This document shows, piece by piece, positions 35,901-47,949 of a stretch of 64,000 nucleotides of DNA. Within the stretch, counting starts at the first letter, position 1, and each line of letters opens with the position of its first letter. Position numbers and translations under genes: made by a program. The DNA lies in NCBI GenBank assembly GCA_021397845.1, contig CM038039.1, positions 180,766,526 to 180,830,525 on the forward strand, in the 5' to 3' direction. The notes under the pieces were generated by a model. That model did no database searches and was not told the origin of the DNA. It worked only from the letters and a program-made list of their open reading frames with translations. The stretch comes from Areca catechu (lineage: Eukaryota; Streptophyta; Magnoliopsida; Arecales; Arecaceae).

Positions 35901-38900
35901 TATTTTGTTGTGAATCTACATTAGTTATCTCTAGCAGTTGACATGCTGAGCTTTGATCATTTTCAGTGGTCAAGCTGCTGTAATTACTCCGCGGCAGGTG
36001 ACATTGGGGCCGGGGTCTCGTCAAGTGAAGTCTATTGCAGCAGCCAAGCATCATACAGTAATTGCAACAGAAAGTGGGGAGGTTTTTACTTGGGGATCAA
36101 ATAGAGGTTTTATATGCTACATCTTTATCAACTTTACTTTGTTGGTGTTGTATCTATGTGATTATTGTATCCAATTTGGTTAGGGCCTTTAAAAGCAACA
36201 TTGCTTCTTGCTGTGTCATGGAACTTTTGTCGGATCACTATTTGAAAGCTAATACTACTAATTGCTGTTTATTTGTCAGTTATTACTGTCATCATGCTTT
36301 GCTAATTTCCCCTTTTTGTTGCCCCCTCAACAATTTTACTGCAGAGGGTCAGCTTGGTTATACTTCAGTTGACACACAACCCACGCCAAGGCGTGTGAGT
36401 TCCCTCAAAGTGAAAATAATTGCAGTTGCTGCTGCAAACAAACATACTGCTGCAGTTGCAGAGTCTGGAGAAGTTTATACGTGGGGTTGCAACAAGGAAG
36501 GTCAGCTTGGTTATGGGACCTCCAACTCTGCCTCAAATTACACACCACGGATGGTTGAATACTTGAAGGGGAAAGTTTTTAGAGGAGTCTCGGCAGCAAA
36601 GTATCATACTATAGTCCTAGGAGCTGATGGGGAGGTAAATACTTGCAGAAATGCTACTTGGTCAAATCCGTGGTTACCAGGAAATGCATTTCCCATGCAC
36701 CTTATTGTGAGAGATGTGTTGCAAACAAATTTATCTTCCTTGCAGTGTTTAAATAGTAGGGGAACCAGTAGGGAACTTGTTCAACTACTTTCAGACATTA
36801 TTGAGGGCCAATGACAAACCCCTAGGGCCTAGACAGTAGTTCTCTTAGAATTTGTACATGCATTCTAATGACAAACCCCTAGGGCCTAGACAGTAGTTCT
36901 CTTAGAATTTGTACATGCATTCTCTTGTCACATTCAAATGATTATTTCTTGTTTCTGACTCCCGGCACTTCTTCCCCACTTCCAGTTTAGTTATAAATTT
37001 CAGCATATTTTTCCCATAAGCTTTGGTAATACATTTTACATGCTTGAATAAAAGAATTTAATCATACCTTCAAGTGGTTCATTGCTGGCCAATCCAATCC
37101 TGCCAGCAATTTTGTGCCAATAGTTTTCAGTCAGTCAAGCACAATTACTGGATCAGACCTGGCATAAATTCTTTAGCCTGCTTGCTTTAACAATTCTGAG
37201 AGAAATTAAAACATGAATAATCTAACTCTAATCCTGCTGACCCACTATGATCCTCGTAACTTGATCCATACGCTACCTTGTTAAAGATTCAGTTGTCAAT
37301 ACTCACTTAGGACATCTACTGTTTCAGTCCATGTGCCTGTTTGATTTTGGTTGACATCTCTAGGTTTTTGCATATTTGGTTGAATTTGAGGAGTGTGCCC
37401 TATCTTGATTCTCATCTTCGTCTGCATTTCTTATGATTGTTACAGGTGTTTACCTGGGGCTATCGCCTTGTGACACCAAAGCGTGTTGTGATTGCTAGAA
37501 GTATAAAGAAAAGTGGAAGCATGCTGCTCAAGTTTCATCGGATGGAGCGTCTTCATGTCATCTCTGTTGCTGCTGGAATGATTCATAGCACAGCTCTTAC
37601 CGATGATGGTGCTCTCTTTTATTGGGTCTCATCAGATCCTAATCTAAGATGTCAACAGGTGTGAATTCTGAATATTGGCTTTTAAGATTTATTCATGCTC
37701 TTGACATTGAATTTTAAAATTTATTATGCTGTTGATTGTTTAGGAAAGGGCCCCGCAATAGACCACACATTTCCTAATTTTCTGTTTCTTGTACCGCTAC
37801 TTTTGACTTTCTTTTCATTAATTTTATCTATTTTTTCTGTTTTATACAGCTTTATTCAATGTGTGGGAGAAATATTGTGAGCATCTCAGCAGGTAAGTAC
37901 TGGACTGCTGCTGTTACAACAACAGGAGATGTATATATGTGGGATGGTAAGAAAAATAAGGACATGGCTCCTATCATAACTCGCTTGCATGGTGTGAAGC
38001 GTGCTACATCCGTATGTGTTGGTGAAACACATTTGCTAGTTCTGTGTGCTCTTTATCATCCTGCTTATCCTTCCAAATCAGATGAATGTCATCTAAAGCC
38101 AATGGGAGACAACACTGAATCAGAAGAATTAGATGAAGAAATTCCGTTTGATGACATACACATGGATACAAGCCCTAAAGCTGTGCAAATTGTTTCCATG
38201 TATGTTGGGGCTGTACCAAGTCTGAAATGTTTATGTGAAAAGGTTGCAGCTGAATTTCTGGTTGAGCCAAAGAATGCTATACAGTTATTGGAAATTGCAG
38301 ATTCTCTAGAAGCTGAAGACCTAAGAAAGCATTGTGAGGTACTCTCATGTTCCTTCATGCTAAATGAAATTAGAATCCCTTCTCATTTGTTAAACTTCTT
38401 AATTCAAAGCTGACAAGTTAGTGCCCTGCAGGAGCTAACCATACGCAACCTTGATTATGTATTCACTGTGTCTGCACCATCTATTGCAAGCGCTTCACCT
38501 GAAATTCTGGCCAAGCTTGAGAAATTATTAGACACAATGTCGATGGAGTCCTGGAGTCACCGTCGCCTTCCCACACCAACAGCTACTTTTCCTGCTGTTA
38601 TCAATAGTGATGAGGGGGATAATGACATAGGATATCTTAGGCTTCGTGACAGTCACAAACCTGTATCAAGAAAATATGAAGACTCAAGATCTGACTGTTT
38701 TTTGCAAAAAGAGAGTATTGCTGATCAAGCTGTCTTCAAGCAAGTCAGAGCACTTAGGAAAAAATTGCAGCAAATAGAGATGCTTGAAGCTAAGCATTCT
38801 AATGGTCAGCTTCTTGATGGCCAACAGATTGCAAAGCTTCAAACTAAGTCTGCTCTTGAGAGTGAACTTGTGGAACTTGGGTTTCCCCTTGAGAAAGAAT

Positions 38901-41082
38901 CCAGACTATCTTATCCTGGCTTGTCCAATGGGAAGGGGAATAAGAAAGATGATTTTTCTCGTAAACAAAGGAGGAAAAATAAGCAGAAGGCAGCACAATC
39001 TGATGTTCTTTCTGTAAATAGTGAATCATATGAGGAGCAGAACTTAGATAAGGAATTCCTGGACATCAAAACTTTTCAAATATCTCAGGAAAATGTGAGT
39101 TTCAAGATTTCTTTGTGGATGATATCTTAAACATATAATTGCTTCTTTGCTTTTGTATAATTACCACACTTTGCATTGTCTTTTTTTTTTATTTTGAATA
39201 TCTCAAGTTCTTGTTATGGTTCCAAGATATTTATTACCAATATTTAAATGCTTGCTGAAATTTTTGTTTTTCCCCATTCACTTTTTCTGGAACTGAGTAG
39301 TCTATAGTTTCAGCACTGGCAATTTTTCACATAAAACTGTGCTTTCCCAAAGGAGTTGGAACATAATGTTTTTGTCATCAGTTGGTGCGTAGAAACCAAG
39401 TTGCCCTTTTTGTCCCCTTTCTTTCCATTCTTTGATGTTTGGCCTTTCAATATATTGGATTCAGTTGGTTCAATATGAACAAAAAATTTAGTTGGTAGAC
39501 AAAATTGAATAATAAAGATCATGTAAATCAAATTTCCATGACTAGGCTAATAATTTTGAATATTTCTAATGGTTTTTATACCTTAATATAAGCTTAGATT
39601 GTGAAAGATGGTTTCTATCTCTTCTTAGTGAAGTATGGCTTGCTTTATGACAGGAAGAGGTTGAGGGGGATGCTACAAATAACATTGGAATCATTGAAGA
39701 CCGCTCTTTCGACTGCCCAAAAGGCATTTCTAAATCTCATAACGATAAGGCTTCCCGATCAAAATCATTAAAGAAAAAGAATAGGAAAGGGGGTCTGTCA
39801 ATGTTTCTGAGTGGTGCTCTTGATGACACCCCAAGACATGCCCCTCCCCTGACACCTAAAGGTGAGGGACATGCTTGGGGTGGAGTTAAAATCACAAAAG
39901 GACTCACTTCTCTTCGCGAGATACAGAATGAGCAGAGTAAAACAAAGGAGATGATGGTTGCTAGGTCAAAGGATCAGTCTGACGATCCAATAGAGCCAGT
40001 AAGTAGCGGACAGATTCGACTAAGTTCATTTCTATCAGGGGCAATATCGAGTCCTATTGCTGTTGTTGCTGCCCGAAACACTCCAGCATCTGAAGGAGAT
40101 AAGAACACACCTCCTTGGTCATCATCTGGTACCTCACCTGTTTTGTGCCGGCCATCATTGAGGGATATCCAAATGCAACAGGTATGAAAGCAATAAAACC
40201 AGCTGTAACATTACCAAGCATTTATACATTCACAATTTTGTTCAGTACAAATGCTAAATTTCATCAATATCTTTTCCTTTTATCAATATGTTCCATATCA
40301 CTAGTTTTCTTATTAGTTTAGTGATATTTGTATGCTGAGATTATTATTAAATTCAATGTGTTCAATAATCTTCATGAGACAGCTAGAACTTTCAGATTCT
40401 TGGCAGATTGTTTATCCAAATTTCAGTTATTTCTAGGGAATAGTTAGTCATGTTATGGCATCCTTTGTTTCCCCAGTGTTGCAATTCAAAATTTAAATTT
40501 TATTTATATATTTTATTTGATCCTAGTATATTCTGCTCACAAAATAGTCCTCACTGGAAGCCCAGCATGAGTGATTTGTTGGATTCATGAAGATTCCATG
40601 AATGTTATGATGAGCATGTAACTGCAACCAGCCTTTTCTTTTGTTTTTCTATTTACCTTAGATATTGCTTAGAAGCTATCAATGCCAATATTATATTCAC
40701 TGCCTATCATGTATGGGTTTGTTTTCATTTCTACCGCTTTCTTCTGTTGGTAAACAAATAAAGAGAAGTTAGTTGCATAAGTTTTTAAGTTGGAACAAGT
40801 CATCTGAACAATTATTTTCAAACATCGCTTGAGCAGGAGAAAAAACAACAGAGCCTCTCTAGCAGCCCTAAAACTAGGATATCAGGCTTTTCGGTCTCTT
40901 CTCATGTTTCGCCATCAGAAACTGGTAGTCAGAAATATTCCATCCCCAACCGCTGGTTCAAGCCGGAGACTGATGCTCCATCCTCCATCCGCTCAATTCA
41001 GATCGAGGAGAAAGCAATGAAAGACCTCAAGCGCTTCTACAGCAATGTTAAGCTGGTCAAACCCCAGCCTCAAACATTGTGA
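29969..41082 (+). CDS. Ankyrin-repeat / RCC1-repeat protein, plant IBTK-like (ten exons, 1081 aa)
   Basis: Exons read by eye: 29969-30238, 33761-33938, 34239-34467, 35967-36106, 36345-36634, 37446-37658, 37850-38338, 38432-39094, 39654-40181, 40837-41082 (TGA). All introns are GT-AG, all phases close and no stop occurs. Residues ~50-140 hold two ankyrin repeats ('FGLTPLHIATWRNHVPIVKK'; 'GWSSLHRALHFGHLAVASAL'). ~150-500 holds RCC1 repeats with E-V-[FY]-[TS]-W-G steps ('GEVFTWGSNR', 'GEVYTWGCNKEGQLG'). ~550-670 has a BTB/BACK-like segment ('LLEIADSLEAEDLRKHCE'). The tail is charged, with 'HRRLPTPTATFP' and a basic 'RKQRRKNKQK'. I recognise the plant family annotated as ankyrin plus RCC1 protein, relative of animal IBTK; Arabidopsis At3g03790 has about this length (from memory). 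Role in plants is unclear; scaffold or regulator is likely. Confidence 0.93.
30239..33760 (+). other. First coding intron (3.5 kb) with a GA-rich / CT-rich inverted block
   Basis: 30570-30790 is a purine tract (repeated GAGAGAGGG words) and 30830-30910 is its pyrimidine counterpart (CTCTCTCC, TTCCTTTTCC), so the transcript could fold. A TGGTATGTCC...GTACCGGTTCCAAACC stretch at 30530-30565 and GGCTTGGTACATC at 30965-30980 flank it, suggesting an inserted repeat. 32922-32936 is a short (ATGC)n run. The remaining intron is ordinary AT-rich DNA, with only short chance frames. Confidence 0.6.
36811..36924. repeat. 57-bp direct duplication in an intron
   Basis: ATGACAAACCCCTAGGGCCT begins at 36811 and again at 36868, and the two 57-bp copies are essentially identical (through TTGTACATGCATTCT). 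It lies in the intron between the exons at 36345-36634 and 37446-37658, so it does not alter the protein. High identity suggests a recent event. Confidence 0.9.
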
Positions 41083-42203
41083 TCATTAGGAACGTGTAAG
41101 ATTTTACCCCTTTTTGCAGTTGACTTGTAAACAAGATTGTACAGATAACTATAACCCTAGTCCATAATTTAGTTATGTTACTTAGATGAGTTCATCTTGC
41201 TATCTTTTTATATCATTGAAATCCAACTGCATACACAGCTAAATTTGTGAGTAAGATTTGAATATCAAGAGATACAGATATATCAAACAAGTAAAAATTC
41301 TTATAGGCAAAACACAAGTGAAAGCATTCCAATAGACAGTTCAATAATTGCATTGCCTATACAAATAAGAACCAGTGACTTTGTTTTGTTATTGTTTAGC
41401 AGAATTACTCGAAGAATTTTATAATTCTTGTCATGTACTTAGTTTAACAGCCTTCACGGTACCGGAGGAAGTTCTATTAGGTTTTTCTTTCTTTCCAGTC
41501 CTATGGCCAACCTGAGCTTTTCTTCAAGTTCCTTGAATATGATTATATGTATCTCTAATATCATACTGCTGTTAAAATCCTAATGTAGATTGAGTATGCC
41601 AAGATTCCAATGGTAGTAAGCTGATTCATGGCATATACTTGACTCTAGGATTTAAACTCTGTTGGTGTCACATTACCACCACATTGGTTGAAAAAATCTA
41701 ACTTTCTAAGTAATTTAATCCTCATGCTCGCCTGGTAACTCTATATACATTTGTGGGACAAATCTCTCCCATCGCACTTGTCAGACAATCAATGCATAAG
41801 CATGATGGACAAGTAGAAATAATTTGGCTTGCCACCAAAAAGTCCTTAATGAAATCAAAAATTGCATTTGAAATGGGTAATCTCGTTTGCTTCATTTGAA
41901 CTTTTTTCAGATTTCATTCTACAACCCAAAAATATAACGTCTCACCAAGAAAAGAAAAAAAAAAAAAGAAAAAAAAAGAAAAATTTGGAAAGGTATTTTT
42001 TTTTTGAAAACTCTTTCGAGTAGTTTATTCTTCACCTCCTATGATCCTTCATGTCACTTTTCCTTTCTTCAAATAATTTTCTGTAGTATGCTGAGGAAAT
42101 GGAATAAAAGAGATTCAATTATTCATGAATTTAATGATGGTGTTTGACTCCAAGGTCGGCGAGATTAGTGATATGTTCCACTACAATGTTGTTGTAATAG
42201 TTA
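41083..42203 (+). terminator. 3' untranslated region and intergenic DNA after the ankyrin-RCC1 gene
   Basis: After the TGA at 41082 the DNA is AT-rich. TTTATATCATTGAAATCC near 41207-41225 is a possible polyadenylation region, but no AATAAA is placed with confidence. 41950-41985 is an A-rich run. No gene is visible before the Tat element 2 target duplication at 42204. Confidence 0.4.
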
Positions 42204-42208
42204 CTATC

Positions 42209-43028
42209 TGTTGGCATGGAGTCTCTGTTTCGGTTGGTTGGAGCTGCTGCACCACAGGATTGCTTTTCGGCTTACCTGCAAAATAGGTCTCTTGCCGGAG
42301 TTGTTCTGGCGGGGGATACTTTGATGCCTAAGTCAGAGGCGGGCTCCAATCACAGAATGGGGAAGATTATGGAGAAGCAGAGGGAAAGGCTCTGTGAATT
42401 TTGAGCGTGTGTACTTTTTTTTGTGCATTTTCTCTTACCGCTATTTATCAGGGGCCGTCCGGCCTGCGGATCCGTTCTTCTCCTAGTGATTACGGGGAGT
42501 TGATTTCTCTCCATGATTGGAAATCGTGGGTTATCATTGAGCGGTTCCGGCCAGACTGGAGGCGTGGCAGCTGGAGTTGCGCACCATGATCGTGGCATGG
42601 AGATAGTCGATAGTAACCGTTGGTTACTGTTGCTTATCTGAGACAGATCGTGGATCCATCTTCAGATTTCCCCCGCTTAGGAAGATTCTCATAATTAAAT
42701 CGGGAATCTCCTCGTCTTCGGATCTTCTCGGTCAGAGGTCTTGTCTTCAGTGTGAGTCGAGGACTTGGTGTTTACCAAGGGCCGGAGATCATGTATTCAG
42801 CAGGAAATGAAGAGTATATCTTCAGAAGTCGACGAGAAACCTGGTCTTCGGTTAGGACCGAAGACATAATCTGAAGGTCTTGCCTTCGGATGTCGTAGGC
42901 CGATGGAGAGCCTTGAGTTACCCGCGGTTGGCCTGATCTTTCTAGGCCCGAAGTTGTTGGTCCGGAGGAATAGTCTTTGGCCAGCCGAACTGGTGTTCGG
43001 CTTGTACTTGGACCGGAATACCCCAACA
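42209..43028 (-). repeat. 3' LTR of Tat element 2 (820 bp)
   Basis: TGTTGG...CCAACA ends. It is followed inwards by GTTGCCCCCTACTC, whose minus strand GAGTAGGGGGCAAC is the polypurine tract. It is ~238 bp longer than its partner: 42548-42788 is missing from the right LTR, where GTCATTGAGTGG runs directly into CCGAAGATCG. Confidence 0.9.
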
Positions 43029-43568
43029 GTTGCCCCCTACTCTAAGTTTTCGAAGTGAAGATTTGCTTTGAGAAGTGAGAGTACCAATGCTTTGTCGTTT
43101 TCCTCCGAAGGGATAGTGTAGTGGATGATTATGAGATCTTTGATTAGACTGCCCATCATGACTGCTGGTTGATTTGGGAATCAGGCGGTGGGCAGTTGTC
43201 ACTTCCTGATTGGGGGAGAAGAAACGAGCGAGTGGCCCTGGGACTCTCTTCTTTTCACGTTGCGTGATGGTTCAGCCAATCTTTTGGTTAGAATTTGGGC
43301 GGTTGTGGTAGCTTCTCCCCGCCCATTGGATGATAGATGTGCTTTATCCTGGCTGCTGATCTAAGATGGGTTACCTTCTTGGGTTACCCTTTGTCAAATC
43401 AACTGATGGGACTTTAGAGGCTCCTGGTCTCCTTTTGGGAAAGAGAGAAGGTCCGGCTGAGAAAGCTTCTTCAACCTCGCTTCATTCTTCGCTCAGCCTT
43501 CCCTGTTGACTACCAGTCTATTCTGCAGGTAGAATCTTCCTTCTACCTTTTTGTTTCATTCTTTTACC
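43029..43568 (+). other. Untranslated region before the opposite-strand gene of Tat element 2
   Basis: No open frame of interest. The last ~130 bp is C/T-rich (CTTCTTCAACCTCGCTTCATTC, 43465-43486) as in a plant leader, and CTATTCTGCAG|GTAGAATC near 43529 could be a splice site. Unlike element 1, no clear TATA box is seen. Confidence 0.4.
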
Positions 43569-45758
43569 ATGGAAAAAGCTGTAGAAAGTCAGGGGAGACA
43601 AGTTGGGCCCTCGGGGGCTGGTGACCTGGTAGGTCCAGAGTTGATCTCTAGTTCAGTTACACAAGGGAAGATGGCCCTTCTTCGGGAACGCTATCGCATT
43701 CCCGAGGGGTTTCCTTTCGTCCTCCCCGTACCTGAGGAACGGGTGAACAAACCTCCTCCCGGGTACTTAGCCATGTACGAAGACCATCTGAAGGCTGGCC
43801 TTCGATTTTCCCTGCATCCTTTTTTCATCAAAATCTTTCATCTGTACCAAGTGGTGCCGGTACAATTGATCCCGAATAGCATCCGGAATGTCTGCGGGTT
43901 TCTGGTTCTGTGCCGCATTGCAAATATAGAATCTAGGACCAACTTATTCACATCTCTTTTTGTACTCAAGAGGGATTTCCATGGCAGTGGATGGTGGGTG
44001 ATCGGCCCTCGGTCAGGCCGCAAGATCATCAGAGACATGCCTAGCGCCATCCACGGGTGGAAACCTGTTTTTGTATTCGTATTGTCCATTTATCTGTGAG
44101 GCTTCGACATTGTTTGGAAGAAGCCTCGTTTAACCGCCAATGATGGGAAAAAGATCTTGGCAGCTGACCAATTGGATTACGAACTTCTGACTAATCGGAA
44201 GTCGCCCCTATCCGCGAGTTGTTGGAGGAGAGAAATCTTTATCTTGCAGGGATTAGCAAGTTCTCCGCATTAGGTATAGTGACAAAAATTTCTACCCCTT
44301 TTCTCCTATTTTTGTTGTAGCTCAGTCGACTTAAAGAAATTTCTTTGCTTGTAGGTGGCGAAATGAAGCCTGGCCTGAGCTGGCTCCATCAGACTTCTGA
44401 GAAGAGGATAGCTCAAGCCCCTCTCACAAGGTCGGCAGTTCGAAAGAAGGCCCGAAGAGACGGTCCTGAGGGGGATCGGAGCACTTCATCTTCTCGGGGG
44501 ACCTCAAGGGAAGATGTGGTGCCCATGGAAGGGGCCCCGTCAAGACCTCATCCGGTTGAAATTCCACCGGCGGTTACCTCCCCGGTCCGCACAAGGGGGA
44601 GTCCGCCTCAGGCGATGGATGTGCAACCACTTTGTCCCCCTGTAGCTGATGGGGGCAAAGTGCCGCAAGTCGAGGGAGAGTCCGCTCGTGGAGCTTCCCC
44701 AGCTAGAAGCCGTCCGGTGAACTCTTCGGAGCTTTCTCTCACGGGGGGACTGCTGGTCCCCACCGTTGCCGGGCAGGCACTGAAGAACATATTGCTGCCT
44801 CACGATTTGGCAGTTCTTCGAAGTCGAAACCTTCCCAGGATATCTGATTCTGCTTTTTCCGTCCTGTAATAGGTATGGTCCTTGCTGTTCTCCTTTGCTC
44901 TGAGAATTGTTTGATCCATAACTTCATATTTTCAATGTAGTTGATATATGACCTTACCTTTTTGGAGGAGGGCATGGGAAATGTTGACAGCCTCATCCAC
45001 AGCCTCAAAGAGGAACTTTACATGGCCAAAGCTGTAAAAGAGGTGGCCAAAGAGCTGAGGCAGTCCATGGAAAATCGTCTCGCTCGAGCAGATGCTGAGG
45101 TTCATGGATTGAGGGGCGAGTTGCAAAGTGCCCAGTCGACGATTGCGGAGCAGAGGGCAGGGTTAAGGAAAAGCTGGAAACAAGTCGAGTCCTTGGAGCA
45201 ATCCGCCAAGAAGAATCAGGAAAGATTGGAGGGTCAGACCAAGGCAGCTGAGGAGGTTGCCATGAGGGCTGAAGACTTGGCCCTAGAGTCCGAGGAAGCC
45301 AAGAAAGTGTCCGCGGCCCTGAGAAAGCTGTGGACGATGCTGTAGCAGACTTCAGGAAGTCTTCATAGTTCCAAGAGGAGATGAATGAAACATCCCTGTA
45401 CGGCTACCAGCAAGGCTTCAACGACAGACTTTCCAAGGTGAAGGAGGCCTTCCCCTACCTTGATCTCTCTGGCATCCCTTCCTTCAACATAGTCGAAGAA
45501 GAAGAGGAGGAGGAGGAGGAGGCCGAGGCCGTGGAAGAGGCCGAAGAGGTGCCGTGTCCGGGAGAAGAAGCCTCTGCCTTAGTCGAAGATCTAGGGGCGG
45601 CTCCAACTCTGATCCCGATTCAGGAGGGGACTCAGGCTGAGGAAGCCCAAGTTGAAGGTTCTTCGGTCCCGGCCCAATTCGACGATATCCTTTCTGCGCA
45701 GGTTGACAAGTTGCTTCAATTCTACGGTGTTGGGTATCCTCCAGTTGATGTTGAATAA
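43569..45758 (+). pseudogene. Opposite-strand spliced gene of Tat element 2 (Transposase_28-like, coiled coil)
   Basis: First exon starts at ATG 43569. 'LAMYEDHLKAGLRFSLHPFF' and 'NSIRNVCGFLVLCRI' parallel the element 1 copy, and the frame here stays open past the position where copy 1 has a stop, through 'SAIHGWKPVFV', to a stop at 44099. Second exon from ~44355 (after TTGCTTGTAG) to ~44870. Third exon from 44941 (after TTTTCAATGTAG), a coiled coil (44941-45345), then a frame change near 45320 and a stop at ~45370, then 45381-45758 with an E-rich run. Two related copies with the same splice positions show this is a standard part of the element, not a chance frame. Biochemical role unknown. 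Confidence 0.72.
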
Positions 45759-46420
45759 TCTAAGTTGCTTTAGGCATTTTCTCTTTTTTTTTTTTGTGTC
45801 ATCAATGATTTTTGTATGACAACTTCTCTGGATTTTAAAGTAGCTTCTTCTTCTCCTGCATGTGCCATGTTGCGTTTTCGGATGTAGCTTGAACAAAGTC
45901 AGTATGTAATCCAAGCTTTACTATTCTTTCTTCTGCTTGGTTGAACGGCTGTGGCCGAAGATCGTTTGATTGGTAGTTGACGAAGATGAACTTTGGAATA
46001 AGTTAGAACCCCATTGTCGAAGACCGTCTACGGTCGATCAGGCTGATGTCACCTTCCTTTCATAACTAAATCTGTCCATTGGGATAGACATGATAGACAG
46101 GTGTCACCTCCCTGTTGATCGGTGATCAAGGAAGTCTGATTGTGATTCTTGTTATCCATGCGGTGTGTCGATATTTGTACAGTCGTGTTTTCTTGCACCT
46201 TGTGTGCCGCCAGATCTCCTTTTTCCAAAAAGGAACCATTAATATAGCTGCCGCACGATGGAAATTCCTTCGGATTCAAAGCGTTGGCAGTTGCTATCCC
46301 AAGAATGACCCTCATGCGGTCTTCTGGTTCTCGAAGCATCGCTTGGACACGTGGCGCTCTTTGATGCAACTGGGAAAAGACGTGGAGCACGCTTCCCTAC
46401 GGCCAGTTATGGGTGCAGAG
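45759..46420. other. Non-coding stretch between the two plus-strand units
   Basis: It opens with a T-rich run (45781-45800) and ATCAATGATTTTTG, a possible transcript end for the preceding gene. 46040-46420 resembles promoter-type DNA leading to the TATA box at 46425. No gene is seen. Confidence 0.4.
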
Positions 46421-46424
46421 TCCT

Positions 46425-46432
46425 TATAAATA
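46425..46432 (+). promoter_or_regulatory. Second TATA box inside Tat element 2
   Basis: TCCTTATAAATAGGACC is a good plant TATA box, followed ~78 bp later by an ATG at 46503 and a C/T-rich leader (CATCCTCTCAGACTTCTTCC). It is separate from the unit that begins at 43569. Confidence 0.65.
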
Positions 46433-46502
46433 GGACCTTGTCCTCTGCTGTCAAAGGTTATCATCCTCTCAGACTTCTTCCTTCCCAGTGCTCCAGTCGA
46501 AA

Positions 46503-46970
46503 ATGAGGTTTAGCACCTCCGAGCTTCGAAAGGCAGCGAAGAGGAGGGCTATTGATCCCAAAAGAAAGAGGAGTCCGGGGTTCTTCGAACCGAGCGACGA
46601 TGATGAGCCTACCGTGGATCGCTTGGAGAAAAGGGTCTGCATGTTGGAGGCTCAACTGAAGGAGGCCAGGACCCAGGTCGTGGCGGTAGTCGCAGAGGTG
46701 GAGGGGGCCAAGAAGGAGGTGGCAAACGCCGTCTCATACTTCAAGGCATCCACTGCTTTCAAGGAGGAGATCACCGAAGCGGCTCTGGACTCCTACTATC
46801 AGGGATTTCGGGAGTGCAGGGGGAAGGCCTTTAAATTCTATGACTTGAAGGGCTTGGACAACATCAAGCCCTTTGTTCCCTTTCCCGGACACGAGTTTGA
46901 TTTTGACTTCGAAGAGGGGTCGAATTCTGGTCCGGATAGGAACCCCGGGGCCCCTTCATCATCCTTCTAG
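46503..46970 (+). CDS. Small coiled-coil protein from the second plus-strand unit of Tat element 2
   Basis: An uninterrupted frame of ~155 residues from MRFSTSELRKAAKRRAIDPK to SSSF. The basic start is followed by a coiled coil ('RLEKRVCMLEAQLKEARTQV'). It then has 'FKEEITEAALDSYYQGFREC', which matches in layout the C-terminal exon of the larger opposite-strand genes ('EEMNETSLYGYQQGFNDRL' and 'VEMNEAGSYSFDFGYEDCL'), and ends in an acidic 'EFDFDFEEG'. It looks like a duplicated, shortened relative of those proteins with its own promoter. No stop or frameshift is seen. Function unknown. Confidence 0.55.
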   Translation: MRFSTSELRKAAKRRAIDPKRKRSPGFFEPSDDDEPTVDRLEKRVCMLEAQLKEARTQVVAVVAEVEGAKKEVANAVSYFKASTAFKEEITEAALDSYYQGFRECRGKAFKFYDLKGLDNIKPFVPFPGHEFDFDFEEGSNSGPDRNPGAPSSSF

Positions 46971-47184
46971 AACTCCCCCCGTCGGTACGAGAAAGAGCCG
47001 ATGGGAGGTTATTAAAAATGCTTTCCCGCAACCTTTCTCCTTTTTTTTTTTTTATCATCTCTTTGTGAGAGTTTTTTTTTTGTAAAAAATTTGAAAAAGA
47101 ATGAAATATCATTTTCTTACCTTTTTCCATGTATCCTTTGTGATATGTTGCATTATGTCATATCTAGAGCGTAGATTCCTCGGA

Positions 47185-47570
47185 CCATTCACGGTCTATA
47201 GGGAAGATGTTAGGCTGGCTGGGACGTCCCAGAGATGTTTGTTGTCGACAGGAAGGATGACATTGGTCCTTTTAAGCATGTTTTCGGATTCACCGTTGGG
47301 TGGGATGTCTGCACCGTCCCTGTGCATTTCTGTCATGATCAAGGTAGGCTGTTTAGGCCCATCCCGGCACGTCTTCGTATTTACCGTAGGGTAGGTAATG
47401 AAAACCATCAATGCGCCGTTTTTTTAGTGTAAGGTAGGCTGATTAGGCCCGCCCTGGCATGTCTTTGGGTTTCCCGTAGGGTAGGTTATTTGAACCATCC
47501 CTGTGCCTTTGATCTTCTTGGTGACCTGACTAGGCCATCCGTTGCGCTCGTCGGGCATACCGATAAGGTG
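47185..47570. repeat. Degenerate ~100-bp tandem repeat in Tat element 2
   Basis: Words of the type AGGTAGGCTG[AT]TTAGGCCC, CC.GGCA[CT]GTCTT.G and CCGTAGGGTAGGT recur about every 90-105 bp at ~47200, 47280, 47342 and 47435. It lies between integrase and the second plus-strand unit, the same zone as the 46-bp array of element 1. Confidence 0.6.
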
Positions 47571-47949
47571 AGTGGATTAGACTTTCCTTTGTACAATTGG
47601 CCAATTTCTTGGATCGGGCTACTTAGGCTGTTGTCGTTCAATCGGGGCAACAAGCCATTTTGAGTTGAGTAGAGTTGAGCAAATTTGCACAGGAAATTTA
47701 TGAATCTATTTTTTGATAATATTTGCGAAGGTTTTGTACATTCCATGGCCGGGATAGAGGTTTCCCATCTAGGGTCTTGAGTTGATATGCTCCTGGTCGA
47801 ATGACCTCTTCGATTTGGTACGGGCCTTTTTAGTTGGAAAAAAGTTTATCCTGTTCTGTTGGCCTGGATACTTTTGCCCTTTGCAATACCATGTCCCCTG
47901 TGCGGAAGATTTGCTCCTTCACTCTGAAGTTGTAATATTTGGCGACCTT

